A program made the translations under genes and the position numbers. A DNA stretch of 64,000 bases from Mycetohabitans endofungorum (GTDB taxonomy: Bacteria; Pseudomonadota; Gammaproteobacteria; Burkholderiales; Burkholderiaceae): assembly GCF_037477895.1 (NCBI RefSeq), contig NZ_CP132744.1, positions 372,001-436,000 on the forward strand, written 5' to 3'. Positions 8,590 to 17,831 of the stretch are shown here, one piece after another. A model generated the notes under the pieces. It saw nothing but the letters and a program-made list of their open reading frames with translations. It made no database searches and was not told the DNA's origin. Positions within the stretch are counted from its first letter, which is position 1. Each line of letters starts with the position of its first letter.

Positions 8590-8644
8590 CGAGGCGTTGG
8601 CCTTGTCCGAAGTCGTGGCCGCGCAACTAGCCCCGGCAGTGTGA
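8582..8644 (+). pseudogene. remnant: first 20 codons of a SIS-domain sugar isomerase (AgaS/NagB type)
   Basis: MLNEALALSEVVAAQL matches the beginning of the SIS-domain glucosamine-phosphate isomerase that follows nagA in Burkholderia. The frame stops after 20 codons and the rest of the roughly 330-residue protein is not recognisable. Start and overlap with nagA are preserved. Recognition is from memory of the family and rests on a short stretch. Confidence 0.6.
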
Positions 8645-9008
8645 CTTGCGCAGTGCTGCAGGCGCTGGCCGGCTAACTCGCGGGTTGCCGATACGTTCCA
8701 CATCGTGTGCGGCCATGCCGGCCGAGCGCTACGCGAAGACGATGGCGACGCGGCTGCTAGGCGCCGGGCGTTTGACCGTGCTTGTGTCGATGGTCCCGTT
8801 AGGGGGCGGCATTCGAAATTGACTGCCCTCCTAAGGCGCGAGTTAGCGCCGCGCGTACGGCCGAAGTACGCTGCCCGGAATGGGGCGTCGCGCGGCCTTT
8901 CTCCCGCTAATGCCCGGCCGACAGTCCGCATGCCGACGCTTCATGCGGCGTAGGCGAGGTGCGCGGGAGCGGTGAAAACCGTCAGCCGGCACCGGCCATT
9001 TCAGCGTG
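8645..9008. other. decayed sequence between the nag remnants and cydX
   Basis: No supported gene. A frame reading RYAKTMATRLLGAGRLTVLV near 8728-8790 has a coding look but no start and no family I can name. A short hairpin (CGCATG / CATGCG) lies at about 8928-8948. Probably residual nag-operon sequence. Confidence 0.4.
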
Positions 9009-9131
9009 TTATTTCTTCGCGTTAGGCTCTGTCAGTCTTTGTGCGTCGCGATGCGACTCGAGCCACATCGCGTTGATGACGCCGAACGCGAGTGCGACGC
9101 CAATACCCAATATCCAGCTGAAATACCACAT
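9009..9131 (-). CDS. cydX: cytochrome bd oxidase small subunit CydX (YbgT family)
   Basis: A 40-residue single-helix protein that stabilises the heme site of cytochrome bd. It starts MWYFSWILGIGVALAFG, followed by INAMWLESHRD, which is the CydX/YbgT pattern. It lies 39 bases after the cydB stop and is the last gene of cydP-cydA-cydB-cydX. A weak AGCA(G)AG-like site precedes the ATG. Confidence 0.9.
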   Translation of the reverse strand: MWYFSWILGIGVALAFGVINAMWLESHRDAQRLTEPNAKK

Positions 9132-9170
9132 GCTCTGCTCCGTCAGATCGGTCGATTGAAGTAAGGCGGC

Positions 9171-10310
9171 TCAGTACATCGAGTGCGTGTTGCTTTGCAC
9201 CCCTTGCTCGGTGACCTTGCCGCGCATCACGCGATAGACCCAGCTGGTGTACAGCATAATCAGCGGCACGAACACGATCACCACGATCAGCATGATGCCC
9301 AGCGTGCGGTGGCTCGACGTCGAGTCCCACAGCGTCAGGCTGCTGGCCGGGTCCAGCGACGATGGCATGATGAATGGGAACATCGAGAAGCCAGCGGTCA
9401 GGATCACACCGGTCACCAGCAGCCCCGTCATGATGAAGCCCACCACGGTGAAGCGCGATGAGGCAAGCGCCAGTGCGAGCACGCCGGCCACGATGCCTAG
9501 CGCCGGTGCGAGCATCATCCATGGGTAGGCGATGTAGTTGGCCATCCACAGGCCGGGCGCGGCGGCCACGCGCTTGAGCAGCGGGTTGGCCAGCGCGTCC
9601 AGCGGCGCCGCGCGGGTGATTTCGAAGCCGGTGATGCGGGTGGCCACAAGAATGCCGGCCATGATGAACAGCACGACTGTGATCAGCGACGCGATGCGCA
9701 GCACGTGCGACGCGCGGCGCGCTACTGCCCCTTCGGTCTTGATGCGCAGGAACGCGGCGCCGTGCGCGACCAGCATGCCGACGCTGACCGCACCGCACAG
9801 CACCGCGAACGGGTTCAGCAGCGCGAAGAAGCCGCCATGGTAGCTCACGCGCAGATCGTCGTCGAAGCAAAATGGCACGCCTTGCAGCAGGTTGCCAAAC
9901 GCGACACCGAACACCAGCGCCGGAATCGCGCTGCCGGCGAACAACGCCCAATCCCAGCTCGTGCGCCACCGCGGATCGTCGCGCTTGGCGCGGTACTCGA
10001 AGCCGACCGGTCGCATGAACAGCGCGAACAACACCAGCAGCATCGCGAAATAGAAGCCGGAAAAGGAAGCGGCGTAGACTAGCGGCCACGCGGCGAACAT
10101 TGCACCGCCGGCCGTGATCAGCCACACCTGGTTGCCCTCCCAGGTGGGGCCAATCGCGTTGATGATCACGCGGCGTTCAGTGTCGGTTTTGCCGATGAAC
10201 GGCAGCAGTGTACCGACACCCATGTCGAAGCCGTCGGTGAGCGCGAAGCCGAGCAGCAAGACGCCGATTAGCACCCACCAAATGACCTTCAAAGTCGGAT
10301 AGTCAAACAT
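9171..10310 (-). CDS. cydB: cytochrome bd ubiquinol oxidase subunit II
   Basis: Membrane subunit of the high-affinity bd oxidase. The 379-residue protein begins [20 protein letters not shown], followed by [13 protein letters not shown], then [12 protein letters not shown] and [22 protein letters not shown], all typical of CydB. The ATG at 10310 is chosen by family alignment; a start seven codons upstream is not conserved. It lies 39 bases after cydA and 39 bases before cydX on the same strand. Confidence 0.96.
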   Translation of the reverse strand: MFDYPTLKVIWWVLIGVLLLGFALTDGFDMGVGTLLPFIGKTDTERRVIINAIGPTWEGNQVWLITAGGAMFAAWPLVYAASFSGFYFAMLLVLFALFMRPVGFEYRAKRDDPRWRTSWDWALFAGSAIPALVFGVAFGNLLQGVPFCFDDDLRVSYHGGFFALLNPFAVLCGAVSVGMLVAHGAAFLRIKTEGAVARRASHVLRIASLITVVLFIMAGILVATRITGFEITRAAPLDALANPLLKRVAAAPGLWMANYIAYPWMMLAPALGIVAGVLALALASSRFTVVGFIMTGLLVTGVILTAGFSMFPFIMPSSLDPASSLTLWDSTSSHRTLGIMLIVVIVFVPLIMLYTSWVYRVMRGKVTEQGVQSNTHSMY

Positions 10311-10349
10311 AGTGATTTTGTCCAGTAACAAAGGCTTCGATCCACGGCA

Positions 10350-11966
10350 TCAGGCTTGCCCTGCGTGAGACAGCTGTCGGGTTTCGTAAGCTGTTGCGTC
10401 GTCATGCGGCTGCGGCTGCTCGTGGTGGTAGCGGCCGGTATGCAGCGACGACGGCCCGAGTCTTGCATACTTGAACATCAGCGTGATCTCGACGATAAAT
10501 AGCACCGTGTAGAACAAAACAAACCCGCCGATGCTCCAGTAAAGGTCTGAAGGCGCCAGGCTGGAGGCTGACGAGAACGTCGGCAGTACACCGGCGATCG
10601 TCCACGGCTGGCGGCCCATTTCGGCGACGATCCAGCCAAACTCGGCGGCGAGCCACGGCAACGGGATCGCCCAGACGCACCAGCGCAGGAACCAGCGCCG
10701 GCTCTCATGCGCCACGCTGCGCGTGGCGCAGAACCAGAAGGCGAGCACAAATGTCACGAGGAACAGGATGCCCAGACCGACCATCAGCCGGAATGACCAG
10801 AACACCGGTGCCACGGGAGGAATCGAGTGCTTGGCTGCCTCGGCGATTTGCGCGTCAGTCGCATTCAGCACCTCCGGTGCATAGCGCTTGACGAGCAGCC
10901 CGTAGCCGAGGTTGTTCTTGTGGGTGTCAAACACCGTGCGCGTTGCATCGGACATGTCGCCCTGCTTCATCTTTTGCAGCGCTCCGTACGCGACGATACC
11001 GTTACGGATGCGCTGCTCGTTCTGAGAGATCAGATCGCGCAGCCCGATCACGGGCTCATCGATCGAGCGCGTGGCGATTAGTCCCAGTGCGTAGGGTATG
11101 CGCAGCGCGTAGTCGGTGCGCTGCTCGTCCTGGTTCGGCAATCCGAATACGGTGAATGCAGCCGGTGCCGGCTCGGTGGTCCATTCCGATTCGATCGCGG
11201 CGAGCTTGGCTTGCTGAACTTCGCCGGTCGTGTAACCCGACTCGTCGCCGAGTACGATCACGCACAGCGTTGAGGCCAGCCCAAAACCGGCCGCGACGGC
11301 AAACGAGCGCAATGCGAAGTCAACATCGCGCTTCTTCAACAGGTACCACGAGGATACACCGAGCACGAACATCGCTGCCGTCACGTAGCCTGCCGACACA
11401 GTATGGACGAACTTGACCTGCGCGACCGGATTGAACACCACCTCAGCTAAGCTGGTCAGTTCCATGCGCATCGTTTCGTAATTGAACTCAGCGCCGACCG
11501 GATTGTTCATCCAGCCGTTGGCGATCAGGATCCACAACGCCGACAGGTTCGAGCCAAGTGCGACGAGGAACGTGACGATCAGATGCCCGACGCGCGACAG
11601 CCGGTTCCAGCCAAAGAACATGAGTCCAACGAACGTCGATTCGAGGAAGAATGCCATCAGACCTTCTACCGCGAGCGGCACGCCGAAAATATCGCCGACG
11701 TAGTGCGAGTAGTACGACCAGTTCGTGCCGAACTGGAACTCCAGCGTGATGCCGGTCACCACGCCCATCGCAAAGTTGATGCCAAACAACTTGGCCCAGA
11801 ACTGGGTCATGTCCTTGTAGATCTGCTTGCGGGTCATCACATAGACGGCTTCCATGATGACCAACAGCCAGGACAGACCCAGCGTCAGTGGGACGAAAAG
11901 AAAGTGGTACAGCGCAGTAATGGCGAACTGCAGCCGCGAAAGGTCGACGACTTCGCTACTTATCAT
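10350..11966 (-). CDS. cydA: cytochrome bd ubiquinol oxidase subunit I
   Basis: Carries hemes b558, b595 and d and oxidises ubiquinol at low oxygen. The 538-residue protein shows LSRLQFAITALYHFLFVPLT (heme b595 histidine region), the GRQPW motif (EMGRQPWTIAGVLPT) and the quinol loop. The ATG at 11966 follows AGGTGA; a GTG three codons upstream lies inside that site. Its 5' end overlaps the cydP stop by 11 bases, so the two are translationally linked. Confidence 0.97.
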   Translation of the reverse strand: MISSEVVDLSRLQFAITALYHFLFVPLTLGLSWLLVIMEAVYVMTRKQIYKDMTQFWAKLFGINFAMGVVTGITLEFQFGTNWSYYSHYVGDIFGVPLAVEGLMAFFLESTFVGLMFFGWNRLSRVGHLIVTFLVALGSNLSALWILIANGWMNNPVGAEFNYETMRMELTSLAEVVFNPVAQVKFVHTVSAGYVTAAMFVLGVSSWYLLKKRDVDFALRSFAVAAGFGLASTLCVIVLGDESGYTTGEVQQAKLAAIESEWTTEPAPAAFTVFGLPNQDEQRTDYALRIPYALGLIATRSIDEPVIGLRDLISQNEQRIRNGIVAYGALQKMKQGDMSDATRTVFDTHKNNLGYGLLVKRYAPEVLNATDAQIAEAAKHSIPPVAPVFWSFRLMVGLGILFLVTFVLAFWFCATRSVAHESRRWFLRWCVWAIPLPWLAAEFGWIVAEMGRQPWTIAGVLPTFSSASSLAPSDLYWSIGGFVLFYTVLFIVEITLMFKYARLGPSSLHTGRYHHEQPQPHDDATAYETRQLSHAGQA

Positions 11967-12234
11967 GATGATCACCTGAAGCGGGCGGATGTGTTGCGGG
12001 CACCGACAACAGCGCTTGCGCGACCTGGGCCGGCGGCAGTTCCATGTGCGGTGCCTGGGGATGACTGAACAACGTGTACTTGAAGACGAGCAAGATCGCG
12101 ACCTTGGCCATCACAACCAGTGTCAACTCGCGAACCAGTCCAGGGCGGTGCAGGATCGCGGCTAGCAGACCGGAGCGCTGCGCAGGGTCGGCACGGTTGA
12201 TATCGGTGCTATGGCGAACGTCATGGCTAAACAT
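11956..12234 (-). CDS. cydP: cytochrome oxidase putative small subunit CydP
   Basis: A 92-residue protein with one membrane helix (LVVMAKVAILLVFKYTLF) followed by FSHPQAPHMELPPAQVAQALL. This matches the small protein encoded ahead of cydAB in betaproteobacteria and named CydP; its function is inferred from linkage only. The ATG at 12234 begins MFSHDVRHSTDINRADPAQR; an upstream TTG at 12270 is unlikely. A TATAAA box lies upstream on the minus strand (about 12279-12284), so the cyd promoter is probably there. I found no clear FNR/ANR site. Confidence 0.8.
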   Translation of the reverse strand: MFSHDVRHSTDINRADPAQRSGLLAAILHRPGLVRELTLVVMAKVAILLVFKYTLFSHPQAPHMELPPAQVAQALLSVPATHPPASGDHHDK

Positions 12235-12393
12235 AGTGTTTCGTGGGCTGTGCGGCAGGCGCGACTTCAACGAAACTTATTTTATAGATGGGGGGAAATG
12301 AGGGGCAGTTATTGCAGCGCGTCAAACCGCCGCATTTTCACCGCGCTGCGGCCTCGCGCATCAGTATTGTGTCGATTTGTCGCGGTGCAAATA

Positions 12394-12414
12394 AAAACCC
12401 GGCCGAAGCCGGGT
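12394..12414 (-). terminator. rho-independent terminator of rpoH
   Basis: Read on the minus strand: stem ACCCGGC, loop TTCG, stem GCCGGGT, then a T-rich tail (TTTTAT). It lies about 25 bases after the rpoH stop. The UUCG tetraloop makes this a strong intrinsic terminator. Confidence 0.92.
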
Positions 12415-12438
12415 CCGGTGAGTGCACGCGGCAAACGC

Positions 12439-13365
<927 letters not shown>

Positions 13366-13427
13366 TCGTGTTACTCCTTGTATCGGCAGCTTCATGCGCT
13401 ACTGCGCAAACGGCGTTCCGCTACATC

Positions 13428-13454
13428 TTAGCACTCAATGCCACAGAGTGCTAA
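13428..13454 (-). promoter_or_regulatory. CIRCE element (HrcA operator) upstream of rpoH
   Basis: Exact inverted repeat TTAGCACTC, nine-base spacer, GAGTGCTAA, which is the canonical CIRCE sequence. On the minus strand it overlaps a possible sigma-70 promoter (TTAGCA, 18 bases, TAAGAT), where a repressor would block transcription. HrcA-CIRCE control of rpoH is established knowledge for some betaproteobacteria. Confidence 0.93.
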
Positions 13455-13677
13455 ACCGTTAGGCTGACAGTGGCGCAGCCGGTTCTGTTTAACTATTGAT
13501 ATGGATATTCTAATAGTTTTTTTGACCCGCGGACGCGGATAGAAGTTTCCTCCGGCGTGCGGGCTGAATATAAGGGGCAGAAGGCGGCAAAGAGTACGCA
13601 GTGAGCAGCGATCCGCGCGGCAACCTAAAATGGCGGGCGAACCACGTTGTCAGTGCTTGCTTAATATTTGGAGAACA

Positions 13678-14256
13678 ATGAGTACGTTCACGACGAAGCA
13701 CGGCCCGGCGGCGCCAGCGCAGCGCGTGCTGCGCGCAGCGTTGGCGGCACTGGCGCTGGCTGCCAGCGCGGCAGCCCATGCGGACCGGTTTGGCGTCCAA
13801 CTCGGCGGCGGGATCGGCGACCGCCACATCAAGAAGGGCGACCTGGCGCTGGTATGGGATCCGGACATGACGTGGTGGGATACGGGATCCTGGCACTTTG
13901 CGCTGGTCGGCGAAATGCATGTGTCGTATTGGCATACGGACGAAGGCGATGGGCATTCGAACATCGGCGAGTTTGGTATGACGCCGGTGGTGCGTTTCAT
14001 CAAGAACAGCGGCCAGGTCCGTCCGTATGTCGAGGCCGGCGTGGGCGTACGGTGGTTGACGCGCCCGCGCATCTCAGCGCGTTTCACCGTCTCGTCGGCG
14101 TTCCAGTTCGCGGACATGGTTGGCGTGGGCGCGCAGTTCGGCGAGCGCCAGCAGTACCAGGCGGGATTTCGTTTCCAACATGTGTCCAATGGCGGTATCA
14201 AGCAGCCGAATCCTGGTATAAATTTCACCCAGCTTTATCTGCAATACAACTTCTGA
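13678..14256 (+). CDS. pagL: PagL-type lipid A 3-O-deacylase
   Basis: Outer-membrane enzyme that removes the 3-linked acyl chain from lipid A. The 192-residue protein has a signal peptide (about residues 1-37, cleavage after AAAHA) and an eight-strand barrel pattern ending in phenylalanine. The catalytic signature is clear: FRFQHVSNGGIKQPNPGINF, with the HxSN histidine and serine and the conserved NPGxNF. The ATG at 13678 has GGAGA 4 bases upstream. The NTF2-like gene follows 46 bases later. The gene's retention suggests LPS remodelling matters to this organism. Confidence 0.88.
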   Translation: MSTFTTKHGPAAPAQRVLRAALAALALAASAAAHADRFGVQLGGGIGDRHIKKGDLALVWDPDMTWWDTGSWHFALVGEMHVSYWHTDEGDGHSNIGEFGMTPVVRFIKNSGQVRPYVEAGVGVRWLTRPRISARFTVSSAFQFADMVGVGAQFGERQQYQAGFRFQHVSNGGIKQPNPGINFTQLYLQYNF

Positions 14257-14302
14257 AGCGGGCGTCACGCTCGGCCCGTTTCGCGTTCGAAGCGAGGCAC
14301 AG

Positions 14303-14686
14303 ATGGCGGCCAAGGTTATTGAGACGATCCGGGGATTGGAGCGCAAGCGCTTTCAAGCGATGGTTGACGGCAACAGCGAGTTGTTGGACACGTTAATTGC
14401 CGACCACGCCAGCTATGTGCATACGAATGGCAAGCGCGAAAGCAAACAGCAAGTGATCGATTCGATCGTCGGCGGCCGGCGGCGCTATCGGCAGATCGAG
14501 GTGCAGAGCCAGGAGATCGTGCCGCTGTCCCACGATATTTGCATGGTGAACGGGCGCGTGCTGATCGAGATGGAAGCCAACAGCGGCGCACTTGTGTACC
14601 CGATTGCCTACACGGCGGTTCAGGCAAACGACAACGGGCACTGGCGTCTGGTCGTCTGGCATGCGACGCGCTGCGCGGTGGAGTGA
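14303..14686 (+). CDS. NTF2-like (SnoaL/DUF4440) small protein
   Basis: A 127-residue cytoplasmic protein with the cone-shaped NTF2-like pattern: an N-terminal helix (IETIRGLERKRFQAMVDG), LLDTLIADHASYVHTNGKRESKQQ, then strands ending ANDNGHWRLVVWHATR. Members include isomerases, hydrolases and proteins of no known activity; no specific function can be assigned. It follows pagL on the same strand and may be co-transcribed. Confidence 0.75.
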   Translation: MAAKVIETIRGLERKRFQAMVDGNSELLDTLIADHASYVHTNGKRESKQQVIDSIVGGRRRYRQIEVQSQEIVPLSHDICMVNGRVLIEMEANSGALVYPIAYTAVQANDNGHWRLVVWHATRCAVE

Positions 14687-15173
14687 GCCGGCGCCACCGG
14701 GCGTCGTGTCCGCAAGCCGGAAGGCGGCTGCGGCAGCGGGTTGCCGCGTGCCAGTCGTCGCTGCAGTGGCGAGCGTCATCCGCTTGCCGCCATGGGCTGG
14801 GTTTTCAACAGTAGCGTGCGACCCAGATCGGTGCTCACACCGGCGCGTCGGCTATGGACCGAGTAGGCCATCGGCACGAGCGCAGGCGCATGTCCAGCGT
14901 TGCATCGCAGGCGTAGCCGGCGGCCTGGGTTCATCGTTGAGCGCGGGCTGCGTTGTTGTCGCCCTTGCGGTCCGGTCAAAGCCGAACGGCCGATGAGGCG
15001 ATAGCATGGTCGCTGTCAAACGACCGGCGAGGGCTTGCTCAACGGCGGGTTGATGCGGTTTCTGCCGGACGCAGGTCGGTCCGAATGTCAGCGCGAAGAA
15101 AGGATTTTGCGGCCCGATGCGAAACACTGTGCCGTTGTGCGAATGCGCGTGAGCGACTCGCGCATGAGGTAAT
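14687..15173. other. gene gap, no supported gene
   Basis: About 490 bases with open frames on both strands but no recognisable protein, conserved start or ribosome-binding site. Composition is like coding sequence, so it may be an old gene remnant. Confidence 0.45.
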
Positions 15174-15200
15174 TTGGCCACGATGCCAAAATGCTATATT
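15174..15200 (+). promoter_or_regulatory. possible promoter of the small secreted peptide gene
   Basis: TTGGCC (15174-15179) and TATATT (15195-15200) with a 15-base spacer in a locally AT-rich stretch, 48 bases before the ATG at 15249. The spacer is short, so this is tentative. Confidence 0.35.
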
Positions 15201-15248
15201 GATGTCGCGTACAAAAAGTGCGTTATCCGAAACAATATGGAGATTGAT

Positions 15249-15374
15249 ATGGGATACAAAGTAATGAAGGTAGTGATGGCAGTTGCGTTGACCGTATCGG
15301 CCGTGACGGGTATTGCTGTGGCAACGAGCCAAAGCAGCTATGCGTGTGGCACCATGGCCCGTTACTGCAACTAA
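15249..15374 (+). CDS. small secreted peptide with two cysteines, unknown function
   Basis: A 41-residue product from ATG 15249, with GGAGA (15239-15243) five bases upstream. Residues 1-31 look like a signal peptide: a short basic start (MGYKVMK), a hydrophobic core (VVMAVALTVSAVTGIAVA) and a possible cleavage after SSYA. The remaining tail would be only ten residues, CGTMARYCN, whose two cysteines could form a disulfide ring. I recognise no family. The codons sit in an island unlike the high-GC surroundings, with a possible promoter upstream. A lipoprotein reading is less likely because no proper lipobox precedes the cysteine. It could be a signal peptide, a bacteriocin-like product or a remnant. 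Confidence 0.6.
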   Translation: MGYKVMKVVMAVALTVSAVTGIAVATSQSSYACGTMARYCN

Positions 15375-15576
15375 CCTTGCGGTGCTATAGGAGTATTTGC
15401 AGCAGGTAGCAACGTGTGTCGCTGCGGCTATCCGACGCTGTCGCAGCGATACGCCAGCACAACGTAGCGAGCGAATCACAAACATGTCGCCACGCGTTGA
15501 GCCGTTGCATGGAACATAGCGTGTGCAGGCAACACAGGTGGACAGCGTTGCTGATCGGCCGCAACGGTCGATGCGC

Positions 15577-16586
15577 TTACGCGCACGGTGCCTGTCCCGA
15601 TTCCCTCCATCGGGCAACGCGCTCGATGAGTTCGACTTGCTTCACGATGGCCTCGGGTGCCCTCGCGTGACCATCCAGTACGTCCGTTATCCATCGCGCG
15701 GTCGTTGCCGCATCCAAAGCGTCGGGCAGTTCGACCACGGGTGCTTGCGTCGATGCACGTTCAGCATCGACCAGCGTCTCGCATACCTGATCATGCAGCC
15801 AATCGACCTGCACCCGGCGCCGGGTATCGGCCGCGGCTTCTCCTTCGGTTCCACGCGCCAGCAACACACCACCGGCTGCTGCCTGCGGGAAATCGCGGAA
15901 CAGCGCTGACAGGCTGTCACGGTAAGCCGGATGGGTAAGTTGACCAGCCGCAGTCCCGGTTCGGCGAACGGTTGTAGCAGCTTGACCAGCGTATGGGTCG
16001 TATTGCGCACGCCGAGTGTCGCGCGTAGCCCGAGCAAGCGGGACATCTTGGGCGCGAGCACGTCGATCGGCGCAAATGCGACCCGCGCGTGAGCGAGTGC
16101 CGGGTCGATTTCGTCGATCGAGCGCGCAGCCGGCAGGTCCAATTCGGCAAAGATTTCGGCGCTGGTCACCCGTCCCGGGTCCACTGTCACGCCATGCACG
16201 AGTACCGGCACGCCGCGACGCGCAAGCAACAAGGCGAGCAGCGGTGTGAGGTTTGGTTGCTTGCGCGCGCCGTTGTAGCTCGGTATCGACACAGGGCGGT
16301 AGTGATCGCCGCGCGTGGCGAGTGGTCTGAGCGACGCTTGCGCCGCAGCAAGCATCGCCGCAAGCTCCTGCGGCGTCTCGCCCTTGACTCTGTAAGCGAG
16401 CACCACTGCGCCCAGCTCGACATCGGAGACGCGCCCGTCGAGCATCGCGGTATAGAGCGCATAGGCATCGTCATGCGAAAGCGCGCGGGCGCCGCGCGCT
16501 CCTCGCCCGATCTCCTTAATCAACGGCGCACAACGAAAACTTGCGCCGCCGGGCGTGCTGTCGGATAACGGGTTCGATTCAGTCAT
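15577..16586 (-). pseudogene. ybiB: frameshifted ybiB-like gene (TrpD2-family DNA-binding protein)
   Basis: The intact family resembles anthranilate phosphoribosyltransferase but binds nucleic acids. The 5' part is normal (SHDDAYALYTAMLDGRVSDV, YNGARKQPNLTPLLALLLAR, GLRATLGVRNTTHTLVKLLQ) up to GLRLVN. There the frame is lost near 15937-15941: with one extra base the sequence reads on as THPAYRDSLSALFRDFPQ and then continues in the frame of MLLARGTEGEAAADTRRR to the stop at 15577. A single-base deletion explains it. The start is taken at ATG 16586. A sequencing error cannot be excluded. Confidence 0.85.
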
Positions 16587-16610
16587 GGCATCGGGCGACC
16601 AATGCACCGG

Positions 16611-16730
16611 CTATGTAAGCGCATGTGCCGATACGATCAGCCGCTTCACTTCGGGAATGCAGGAGCCACACTGAGTACCGCATTCGAGGCTTTCTGGCAA
16701 GCGCGCAAGGCATGCCGCGCCGGACTGGCG
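16611..16730 (-). pseudogene. remnant of the C-terminal [2Fe-2S] tail of an assimilatory nitrate reductase
   Basis: The minus strand reads LPESLECGTQCGSCIPEVKR and then LIVSAHALT and a stop at 16611. CGTQCGSCIPE with following K/R is the BFD-like [2Fe-2S] motif at the end of NasA-type nitrate reductases. Only about 40 codons remain, directly upstream of ybiB. Assignment to nitrate reductase rather than another BFD-tailed reductase is inference. Confidence 0.6.
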
Positions 16731-16836
16731 ATCGCCACCGGTTTAAACTTGGGTGTTTCGTCTAAGGCGTACGCCTCGCCGGTTGTTCCGCGGGCGGATA
16801 CCGATGTAGTGCTCACACTCGTCAGGGGAGCATGTG

Positions 16837-17532
16837 ATGGCTTATTTATTCGAGGTGCCCAACCCCGCGGTGCCGGTAGTGCAGTCGTCCGATGTGTTTC
16901 CGGTGCGCCGTATCTATTGTGTCGGCCGCAATTACGAAGCGCACGCGCGCGAGATGGGCCACGACCCGCAACGCGAGCCCCCCTTTTTCTTTAGCAAGCC
17001 CGCCGACGCAGTGCTGTATGTGGCGCCCGGGACCGTGGGCGAATTTCCGTATCCGCCTGAGTCGGGCGAGGTCCATCACGAGATGGAACTGGTCGTGGCG
17101 ATCGGGCGTGGGGGGCGCGACATCCCGGTGGAGCACGCACTGGAGCATGTGTACGGCTATGCGCTCGGGCTTGACATGACACGCCGCGATTTGCAGGCGC
17201 AGGCTAAGAAGTTGGGCCGTCCCTGGGACATGGCCAAGGGTTTTGACCTGTCTGCGCCAATTGGGCCGATCCATCCGGTATCGCAGGTCGGGCACGTCGC
17301 TGCCGGCCAATTGTGGCTGACGGTCAATGGCGTGCCGCGACAGCACGCGGACGTGTCGACGATGCTCTGGCCAGTGCCGGAAACGATCGCCTACTTATCG
17401 CGGTTCATTGCTCTGGCGGCGGGCGACCTGGTCTATACCGGAACGCCGGAAGGGGTGGCGGCGGTGGCGAAGGGCGATGTGCTCGAAGGCGGCCTGGACG
17501 GATTCGACATACTGACATTGCGTGTAGTCTGA
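16837..17532 (+). CDS. fumarylacetoacetate hydrolase family protein (fumarylpyruvate hydrolase-like)
   Basis: A 231-residue cytoplasmic hydrolase of the FAH fold, which cleaves C-C bonds in acyl-pyruvates. It shows the family's metal ligands and loops: IYCVGRNYEAHAREMG, PFFFSKPADAV, the EVHHEMELVVAIG metal site (E and E), GYALGLDMTRRDLQ, WDMAKGFDLSAPIGP and DLVYTGTPEGVAAV. This spacing is most like fumarylpyruvate hydrolase. The ATG at 16837 has AGGGGAG six bases upstream; an adjacent GTG is less likely. Its former partner maiA is reduced to a fragment just downstream, so the gentisate-type pathway is probably incomplete. Confidence 0.9.
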   Translation: MAYLFEVPNPAVPVVQSSDVFPVRRIYCVGRNYEAHAREMGHDPQREPPFFFSKPADAVLYVAPGTVGEFPYPPESGEVHHEMELVVAIGRGGRDIPVEHALEHVYGYALGLDMTRRDLQAQAKKLGRPWDMAKGFDLSAPIGPIHPVSQVGHVAAGQLWLTVNGVPRQHADVSTMLWPVPETIAYLSRFIALAAGDLVYTGTPEGVAAVAKGDVLEGGLDGFDILTLRVV

Positions 17533-17546
17533 CACGCGCGCTGTAG

Positions 17547-17831
17547 GAGCAAGTTCATGAGGCACAAAAAGACGCGTGGTGCCGCCACTGGATCGAGACG
17601 GGCTTCAGCGCGTTTAACGCGCAGTTGGCGAACGATTCGCGCATCGGCAAGTTTGCGATCGGCGACACGCCGACCCTCGCTGACCTGTGCATCGTGTTGC
17701 AAGTTTTCAACGCGCAGCGCTTCAACATCGACCTGGCGCCCTTTGCCGCGATCCAGCGCCTCTTCGACAACGCGATGCAATTAGACGCATTCCGCCATGC
17801 TGTGCCCGCCGCTCAGCCGGATGCCAAATGA
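17547..17831 (+). pseudogene. maiA: maiA remnant: C-terminal half of maleylacetoacetate/maleylpyruvate isomerase
   Basis: The full enzyme (about 215 residues) is a GST-fold isomerase. What remains is 94 codons after an in-frame TAG, beginning EQVHEAQKDAWCRHWIETGF and ending DAFRHAVPAAQPDAK. It contains the C-terminal GST helices with GDTPTLADLCIVLQVFNAQRF. The thioredoxin-like N-terminal domain, including the catalytic site, has been deleted, joining the fragment almost directly to the hydrolase gene. An ATG within it (17625) could give a 68-residue peptide but no enzyme. Confidence 0.85.

Noticed and set aside
12235..12300. FNR/ANR site for the cyd operon
   Set aside because: No TTGAT-N4-ATCAA-like sequence seen upstream of cydP.
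15476..15694. Small frames between the secreted peptide gene and ybiB
   Set aside because: Overlap the ybiB 3' end or lack any start signal and similarity.
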